DNA of 64,000 nucleotides from Evernia prunastri (Eukaryota; Ascomycota; Lecanoromycetes; Lecanorales; Parmeliaceae). A model generated the notes under the pieces. That model did no database searches. It had not been told where the DNA came from and saw only the letters and a program-made list of their open reading frames with translations. Positions within the stretch are counted from its first letter, which is position 1, and each line of letters opens with the position of its first letter. Location of the stretch: positions 310,976 to 374,975 of the forward strand of contig NKYR01000002.1 of NCBI GenBank assembly GCA_003184365.1, given 5' to 3'. A program made the position numbers and the translations under genes. This document shows positions 56,046-64,000 of this stretch, piece by piece.

Positions 56046-56805
56046 GGCTGAGAGACAGGGCTGGTAATCTACGCGGTCTTCTCGTCGTCGTATCAAGAGT
56101 AGTGCCGAGTAATCGTATCCTAGAGTGAATTAAGCAATATCGGTTTGACGAGCCGGCTCTGATGACAGACTGGAGCTCTATCGGATTTGAATGATTCCAG
56201 GGACATGAACGACTGTGTTACCGCTGTGTCGCTCCAACCAAGGCCCATCCTGTCTAGCGCCTCGGTAGCAGGTTGATGGTCAGAAACATGTTCGTGAGAA
56301 GAGCGAAGTCTCTTGAGGGTAATTCGGAAGTGGGCGCCATGTTAGGTTTGGAGATTGACGTTCCTTCTCGAGCGAACTGTTCTAAGCAGTCTCTGCGTAT
56401 GATGAATATCTGAGAAAGAGTATTTAGCGACAGCAGATAGCGACAGCAGATGGCAAGACGTCGTTAATAGATGCCTCGACGAAAAGGCAGCAACGAGGAG
56501 TGAAGAACAGAGGCTGTGCTACCTATGAATCGTGAGTCTTTCAAGTTGGCAAATCGTGAATCGAGCAGAGTGCTGTGCCTCCCTCACTACCTAAGTAGCT
56601 GTTGGTGTGTGAGGCTGTGACCAGTGAAAATCTGAGCTCGGACCGACCGGACTTCCGAAGCTCCGATTCCAACGTAAGATCTTACTCCATTGATACTCTT
56701 CATCAACAGCGTCCACAATCCACCATATCTGCCATCCATTTGTTCGTAGACAAAGAGTTGTACGAAGGCAACATTAGAGACTCTGCTCTAGGTCTTTAAC
56801 TTATC
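56046..56805. other. Intergenic region upstream of the second Zn2Cys6 gene
   Basis: No gene recognised. A short direct repeat (CGACAGCAGAT, 2 copies) occurs around 56428-56452. Confidence 0.4.
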
Positions 56806-58887
56806 ATGGACACCGCTTCTGGATCGCGGCGCGAGAAGAAGCACCTTCTTCGATCTTGCGAGAGCTGTAGGATCTCCAAGACAAAATGCGATCCACATAA
56901 TATGCCAGATGCGAAATGCCTGAGGTAACACGAACGCCAATTCTCCTACGCTGTTCTCTCGAGTACAAGTCTTATATTTATTAGGTGCGCCAGACTTGGC
57001 AGGCACTGCGTATTCTCCGAAGGTCGAGCCAGGAGGAAAAAAGGGAACCCGAACGAGATGTAAGTACAAAGCAGTCTTGACGGTACGGCTTCGATAACAA
57101 ATCCAATTGTCGCCTTTATTGAGTTCAGTCGCATCATAGAAGTAGAGAAGAAGATTGACAGCATTTACTCGCTTCTACAAACGGGTCCCACTCCGCCAAG
57201 CAGATTAGTTTCACACCCACCAGAAACGATCGCTCCAAACACTCTCACGCCTAGCGAAAGTGCCTCATGGGACTCAGAGAGATCGTCCGGTCAAGGTGCT
57301 TCTCCAAATGCTTCACTTGTGACGGGTCCATTACATTACTGTGAAAAGGATTCAGGCACGAAAGACGTAATCCAGATGGGCATCATCACCGATCAGGAAG
57401 CCGAAGTCCTCCTCAACGTTTCTATATCTGAGTATGGAAGCTTCCCTTGGATGGTGATCCCCTCGCAGCTTCCTTTGAACCAGTTCCGACGTGAAAGGCC
57501 TCACCTCTTATTGTCTTTGCTTGCACTAGCCTCCCGGAGGCAGACCAAACCACATGAGTCGCTTGAACGTGAGTTCAAAAAACTAGTTAGTACCAAAGTT
57601 ATAGTGGATGGTGAGCCCGACTTGGACCTGCTGCAGGGTCTGTTGGTCTATTTAGCTTGGTAATCAAGACCCATGTCACCTTGCAACCTGAGAGGTTGAC
57701 CGAATTTGCGACAGGTACCACCTTCACCAGAAAACGCAAGCGAAGAAGATTCACATGCTTGCGCAGCTAGCTGTTGCAATTAGTGTGGATTTGGGTCTGC
57801 CAAGCCTCATTTCAAATGAGGGTAATACGATACTGAAAGCGGAGCTCGAGAGGACGTATGTTGGGGTTTACTACATTTCATCCTGGTATGATACTCCGGT
57901 AGCATGACCTTGCGGAATATCTCCTCTCACTACTTTTAGCATATCTATGACGTGCAGAAAGCCCATCAGCATGAGATACGACGACTACATCGGAGACTGC
58001 TGTCGGTCTCTGGCGGAGCACAGTAATGTCCCGACCGATGCCGATCTGATTCATTTTATCCAGATAAAGAGGCTTGCCGAAGAGATTGCAGGCACTTTTG
58101 GGTACGATTTGCCTAACAACAAGGGCGGTTATCTCAGAATGGACAATGTCGAGCTATCGATCAAGGCGTTTGAATTTCGATTACACGACTTGCGACGCTC
58201 TTTACCCTCAAACAGTGCATGCCTGGGTAAGAAAGTCCAATCTTAGGTTAGCACAGACTCAAGGCTGACTGAATGGAAGCATCAATAACGCTCGCGTACG
58301 AAAGCACTAATGTCTATCTACACGAAGTCCCCTTGCGCATGGAACAATCCTTCCCAGGAGACTCGGTGCCTCTAGGCCGCGAAGCTGAATATTCGTCTCA
58401 GAGGCGTGTCAGTCTTTTGCTAAGTTGTTTGGAGGCTACAAAGTCTTTCTTGGACTGCTTTCTTCGAATCCCACAAGAAGTAATTGTAAGACATTCAACC
58501 TTGGAAAGAGGTCAGCTGCTACATGCGGTCACCATCCTCTTGAAGATTGCTCTTGGCACCAACCTCGGCCTTGATAACTTTTCTTTACGCGAGGCATGTA
58601 ATGTGAGCTACTATCTCGATGCTTTGAGTGAACATATTGGCAGCATGAGCTGCAACACATCCGATGAGGGATGCCCAGACTCTTCCTCAGCCGTCAAGGC
58701 TCAGGCTGAGCGCTTGAAGAGCTGGTACGAGCGCACGGAATTCTTCGAGCAGGCTGGTGCCCCCTCAAATGTGAAGGATATGTCACCTTTGCAGTTTGTT
58801 GAGATTGCAAAGGAAGAGCAGTTGATGAATATTGATCTTGGCAATCTGGATTTATCGTTCCTCGACGCGGGCAGTTTCTGGGTTTGA
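56806..58887 (+). CDS. Zn2Cys6 transcription factor, 596 aa
   Basis: Six exons (56806-56924, 56985-57059, 57129-57659, 57715-57885, 57940-58226, 58280-58887) keep phase throughout. The zinc cluster is C18-x2-C21-x6-C28-x9-C-x2-C-x6-C (SCESCRISKTKCDPHN then KCLRCARLGRHC, split by intron 1). It is followed by basic RARRKKG and a short coiled-coil dimer element (EVEKKIDSIYSLL). The middle and C-terminal helices (PHLLLSLLALASRR, LDLLQGLLVYLAWYHLHQKT, ASITLAYESTNVYLHEVPL) fit the fungal regulatory middle-homology region seen in many secondary-metabolite and nutrient regulators. The target is unknown. It lies outside the AT-rich boundary, so membership in the terpenoid cluster is doubtful. Confidence 0.88.
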
Positions 58888-60777
58888 GCTTGCACGAGGT
58901 CGATGAACTAATACCTCTGACATGCAGAACTCTGGTTTCGAGTCGTGAAACATTATCATGTGGTTTCATGCTTGTCTACTCTCGCTAGTTTTGTTGTTGC
59001 TCTTGCCGTGTCCCTTATTTGGTGGGTTTTTTCGGCTGCTATCAAAAGCATTTATTTTCGATACACTGCTGTGGTCTTCTGCGTCAACTTTGGTATTTCC
59101 GAGCCCTGTCTACCAGCTTCGCGGTTGCTGCTAGCCACAAATGGCTTCGCGTTGACTTGGTATCTGATTTCGCTTCCAGGGTCGGCGTAAGGCAGGTTTT
59201 GGGCTGTCAATACTTAGCCTTTTGGGGTCATTTATTGACCAAAGACCTCCTTAGACGTTTTGGGTAACCTTATCTTAAGTAATCTTACTACGGTTTTTTT
59301 AATCAAGCTCTCTGCCATAATCTCTGGGCAAGATCTCTGTGTTGCCTTAGCAAAACGCGCATATCCTATCAGCGACGTGGCGAGAGATTCTCGGCGTCGA
59401 GGACATCTTGATTTGAGAGAGCAAGAAGCTTACACATTCAGGAATTTTGACCAACAATGAGTCTCTCGGTGTGAGAAATACCCAGCGGATCAATCTTCGC
59501 TACGCCCCACGACAATCACAACGATAGCCACCCTCTTCGCTGTCTCCCGTCCTACTTTCCATTCCATTCCTCTTCAACGCCGCGGTCAGCATCTCTCACC
59601 TTGGATGCCGCCGCAAACCCTCTGCCCCCGCAGCCCCCCGCCACACCGAACACTTCAGGCAACAAGTCAACCAATGGCCCGCTAGCTAACGATGATAACA
59701 TAACACACGACTAGCGTCCTCTCTCACCCCCTTGCATCTAACAATGCAACGCGATCCGACTCAGCACGGCCATCGAGCCGAGACATGATAGCTGCCACGT
59801 CGCCTACGACCCGACACCGCACCTGTGATATCCGAGAGGACCTGAGACCCCTACACACTAGCTCGCTAGAAAATCAACCAACCACGGAGTCGCTCCAGAT
59901 GTACGTTTCCCTAATACGCCGAAACTGTGATCCCGATCTTTCCAGGGGCATAAGCATACAAGACAACGCGGATGACCACGCACACATCCACCCGACGGAT
60001 CATTATGCGCCATCAACATGAACGTGCGCTCAAACATCGGCGTCTCGGACCGCCCGTCCCGGTACCACATCGCATCGCATCGCCCAAGGCGCAAACGGTG
60101 TGCTGTCGCAATGCTGTCCAGAGCAGATGGCATGGGCAGAAGTCTCAATGATTCAGACACGAACGGAAGGCCACCGCCACCGCCCAAACCACTGCCCTGC
60201 CCAGCCCAGCCCAGCCCTTATCAGGTCGTACGTATGTCGCAGCAAGCCGTCCCTTTTATTTGGGTTCTTATGCCTTACCTCTACCTACAGATGACAGCGA
60301 AGCAAAGCAGACGGCAGACAGCATCGAGCAGAGAGAAACAAAACTTGTGATCTAGAGTATTAGCTGTTGATTGATTCTTCTCCAACGTCGTCGCAGCCTC
60401 ACAGGAGTTGACTCTCTAGCTTGCTGCGAATCTCAGCTGGTAATAAAGTATTACCACGCTGATGCGCCAATTAACGCCAATGGCTTCAAAACGCCTGTTA
60501 CTCAATTGCCAATTACCAAGACTCCAATTATCAAAATTCCCACGAGCCAACCAATCAAAAAAACCCCAAATGACGTTTCAAAACACATCTATCACACCAA
60601 GTCAGTCAGACGGCCGAGTGGACGGGTAAGGACGAAAGGCCAAGGGCGAAGCGAGGAGAGAGATGGGAAGTGGAAAGCGAGAATGTGAAGGGACAAAGGC
60701 GAGCAACATAAGACAGACAGTACCAATCTTCCGACAACGCACCTTTCTCCCGCCTTGGCTCGTACTACCTCGCACGT
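58888..60777. other. Long intergenic region, no gene supported
   Basis: About 1.9 kb with many ORFs of 60-110 codons on both strands, none with motifs or credible composition. Part of it is the 3' flank of the kinase gene. Confidence 0.4.
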
Positions 60778-63229
60778 CTAGACGTATTCAACAACCCTTC
60801 CGTTCCGGAGTCTTCTAGGAGAGGGTCGTATGGTCTGGGCTACAGGCGGAGCCGGGGCTGCGGCTGCCTGTCGGGGTGGGGCCTGGGCTGGGCCAGGGGG
60901 TGGGGGTAGAGTCGGAGCTGTAGCTGAAGGGGCTGGAGCGTGGGCTTGAGCTGGAGCCGGGGCAGAAATCCGAGAATCCCGTGGTGGCGGCGACACCGAC
61001 CCGTCCGATCCGAAATCCATATCCTGCGACCCATCATCCGTCATCCCATCCCGCAGCCCCTCCACACCTCCACCTCCTGTTTCCGCACCCCAAAAGACCG
61101 CACCGTCCAGTCTCCCATCGGAAACCTTCACCCCCTCGCTGAGATTTCGATCCCGGGCCCCTCCATCGCGGGAACTGGTACATTCGACTCTTCTCCTGCC
61201 AATCCTCGCACCTCTACTGGATCGGATGTCGCAGCCGTCGACTGTACTACCAGCGGGGGCAACCGGCTCGCTTAAGCGGTGAGGCCTCGTTGGGGTGACG
61301 GCGTCTGCGATCAAATTAGCTGGTGGTGCTGGCCGCGGCCGCCGCGGCTGATGATGATGAGAAGGGTGGAAGAGGAGATCGAGGAAGTCAGGTGCCTCGG
61401 CCCCATCATCGTCACTGTCGTTGCCAGCTTTCCCGCTAGTCTCAGGGCCATCTCGAAAAATGGGGTAGTTGATTGTCCACGGATCGGCAAATTTCTCATC
61501 TTCGGCTTCGCAGTTGGGTTGCCATCTTCCCGCGGGCATGCCGTTGATGTCGTTCTCGATGTAGTAAAGGCGGTTGTGAGATCGGAATCCTGCCTTTCCG
61601 TCGTCGTCCAACTGCTCGTATTTCGCATGGATGCTGTCGCGGTATGACCTGATGAGCACCCGGAGGTGGTCGAGCAGTATACGGTTCGAAGCTCCCGGTT
61701 TGACACAAACTTCGATCAGGTCCCTCAGTTCTTTACTGTACTCTGGATCTCTGTCGGTTTTGATCTTTACAATCATGCCTTCGTCGTTGTATTCCGGATC
61801 AGTCAGATAATCGGCGTGTAAGTACAAGGTCACCAGTTCGAACATCGTCGCGCCAATGGCCCAGACATTGGTACAAGAGGACAATTTGTCTTGCTTCTTT
61901 CTGGGACGTTTCGGTTCCAATTGCTCCTACGAGGGAATCTGGCATTAGCTACGTACATGTCAGCAGGGTTTTCGTACTCACTGGTGCCATATAGTTGTCA
62001 GTCCCGGTACCTTGATACCCGCTCGGGTTTTCAGGATCTTTTTCGTTGGTGATCACAGCGAAGCCGAAGTCACCTGTTTTGGCAACTGGGTAGAAAGGAA
62101 AACCTTTCTCGCGGCTCTCATGTCCTAGAAAGACTGATGCTCGTTAAGTAAATATCCCACAATCACGAAAGAAGTTCTTACAGTTATGAGGCTTTAGATC
62201 TCGGTGCACAATCCCGAAGCCCCAGTTTTCGCCTTTCGGTCCATCCCTCATGGCCACTGCTGCCTCAACCATATGGTAGAATGTATCCCATAAGAATGGT
62301 TCTGGCAGATATTGCCTAGTGACGTTGCACGTTAATTATTGTCTATGATAGAGTCGTCAACGGCAACGAACCTAAATCTCCTATATTTGGTGCAAAGCAC
62401 CGACAAGTCCTTGAAAGGACAGTATTCCATATAAATCCGGTGTCTGTGATAGTTGGGGTATCGCTTGTACTTGAAAAGGCGCGGTATAGCATAACAGTTT
62501 GTCTTGTTCAACTTACTCATGATTTTTACCTCGCCCGGCACTTCTTGTACGGTTTCGTCTTCCTCCCACTCTTTTCTCGAGTACGTTTCCTCTTTGATTA
62601 CCATTTGCTTTCGCAATCGTCAGTATTGCGGCACCTTGTCGATGACTGCTGAGCCTTACCTTCACTAATCGCCCTGCATCATCTCGGCTCTCCCAAAGTC
62701 CTGCCATGCCATTCCCTCCCTTGCCCAAAGGCCGGACACCAATCCAGCTGTCTTCGAGACCAGACTTCGAATGGATGAACTCGTCGGCTCCCACCACCGA
62801 CTGCCACCGCTCATCCTCGGCATCTGGATCTCCAACAAGCTCAACCCCTGGCCCGACGTCGTAATTTGCAACTGGCTGGGAATAGCAAGTCGATGTCTCG
62901 CTGGTGCTTGATTCCGGAACAGTGTGCGCCGCTTGGCTCGGCGCGGGTTCTTTTGGGGATTTTGGGGGAGTGAGTCTTAACCTTTGGGGTCGTTTGGCTC
63001 TCTGGTCTGCTGGACCTGGTGGTAGCGGTACCGGTGGAGAGTGAAGCGAACCAGCATGCGAGACTGGTTCAGAAGGCAGTCCAGGCCTGTTAAACTTAGC
63101 TTCATTGCTATTCCCTGGACTCTGCAGAGGACCGAGACCGAGGGCATGCGATTCTTTCTGTATACGGCGATACTTGCTGGTGTGCTCGGTAGCTTCATCA
63201 GGCTTCCTTTCTCGTTTGATAGATACCAT
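60778..63229 (-). CDS. Protein kinase, Ser/Thr type, divergent
   Basis: Five exons (63229-62660, 62607-62372, 62315-62182, 62133-61982, 61926-60778) give 746 aa. A charged N-terminus of about 165 residues precedes the kinase domain. Gly-rich loop LGKGGNGMAGLW, candidate ATP Lys in MVIKEE, hinge IYMEYCPFKDL, catalytic loop VHRDLKPHN, metal-binding DFG in KTGDFGFAVI, and APE in NYMAPEQLEP, the last rebuilt across intron 4. The F-helix motif reads NVWAIG, with Asn where most kinases have Asp. The C-terminal 250 residues are low-complexity Pro/Ala-rich. The substrate is unknown; this resembles the large set of lineage-specific kinase-like proteins in filamentous ascomycetes. Confidence 0.88.
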
Positions 63230-64000
63230 GCTTACCCAAGATGTAGTCGTGCGCTGTGCAATTGCTCAAAAATATGTGAGAATTCTGGCTTCAAATGAAT
63301 GGTGGGATGTACCGTGTATGTCATATACTTAGTAGACTGTCTCTCCTTTTCTAATTTAGGACCTTTCCATTCAAGGCTTTTTTAGAATAACAAAGGAACG
63401 GGTCAATGGCAGAGCACTGCACAACGATCTGTCAATTGGGAGGATTGAGGCTTTCGGAGTGGGACAAAGGAAAAGGGACAATGCATCCTCCACATTTAGA
63501 ATGTGGACAACAATCAGTGAATCAATGCATCCTCACTGCACGATGGAGAGGTAACAATTCCACATTTTGCAGAATATCTTCGGCCTTAAAAAGCAGAAAC
63601 CGACAAAAGGATTTTAAAATCGAAAATGTCAAGTCCCACCCATTGAGAATCAGTGCTTCGGCTTCGTAAGGAAAGCGTGTTGGAAGATATCTTCTCGCCG
63701 CCGACGGGCTAGGTGGTGGCAGAGAAAGCCATCGTCGATCTCCAGCATAGCAAAAGCTGCGTTTCTAGTCGGCGTAGGCGAGTACGCACCATTCCGCAAG
63801 TCCATGGTAGGTAGGTCTGCTACATATTCATAGGGCAGAATAAATAAATGCTAGGTCATCAGATACAATGTTCAGATAAATCAAGGCCCCCTCCCAGGGA
63901 AAAATAATCCTACAATAAACCAGACAAACCAGTAAGCCTTACTAAAAGGGCTGTCGATACGAGAGTGCTACAAGAACGGCTGGAGCACTCTTTCCACTCA
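63230..64000. other. Right end of window, no gene recognised
   Basis: Short ORFs only, including one of 87 codons at 63406-63669 without family character. Probably includes the kinase promoter. Confidence 0.4.

Overview
This window comes from a filamentous ascomycete (Pezizomycotina); the class cannot be fixed from sequence alone. Pointers are short introns of about 45-75 nt with GTRNGT donors and YAG acceptors, a two-finger SreA GATA factor, Zn2Cys6 regulators, a PTH11-like membrane protein, a COPI-associated Tvp15 protein, a terpenoid gene cluster and very AT-rich blocks next to an LTR element. All gene models were spliced by eye; exon lengths were checked for reading-frame continuity.

Layout. 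1-30 kb is housekeeping territory: a broken Lys-rich ORF at the left edge, thioredoxin, a large Ser-rich protein (886 aa), an OTU-type protease, a D-amino-acid oxidase, Tvp15, the iron regulator SreA, mitochondrial ribosomal protein S12, two surface proteins (GPI-type and single-pass), a HAD phosphatase, an F-box protein, and gene relics near 28-30 kb. A small secreted protein lies at 30.5 kb.

31.6-49.1 kb is a compact sesquiterpenoid-type biosynthetic cluster: class I terpene synthase, divergent BBE-type FAD oxidase, SDR, cytochrome P450, second SDR, PTH11-like 7-TM protein, two further P450s sharing a bidirectional promoter, and a Zn2Cys6 regulator of AflR-like layout. In the usual logic of such clusters the synthase would make a hydrocarbon or alcohol skeleton from farnesyl diphosphate, the three P450s would oxygenate it, and the SDRs and flavoprotein would adjust oxidation state. 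The product is not predictable from sequence. The second P450 is flanked by an inverted duplicated segment, and it is a paralogue of the first P450.

49.1-52.8 kb is a gene-poor boundary: AT-rich sequence interrupted by a 1.06-kb LTR element with apparently identical 223-bp LTRs and almost no coding content. To its right are a CrpA-like Cu(I)-exporting P-type ATPase with two one-base frame disruptions (52.8-56.0 kb), a second Zn2Cys6 regulator (56.8-58.9 kb), a long gene-free stretch, and a protein kinase (60.8-63.2 kb). No tRNA, rRNA or CRISPR array was recognised.
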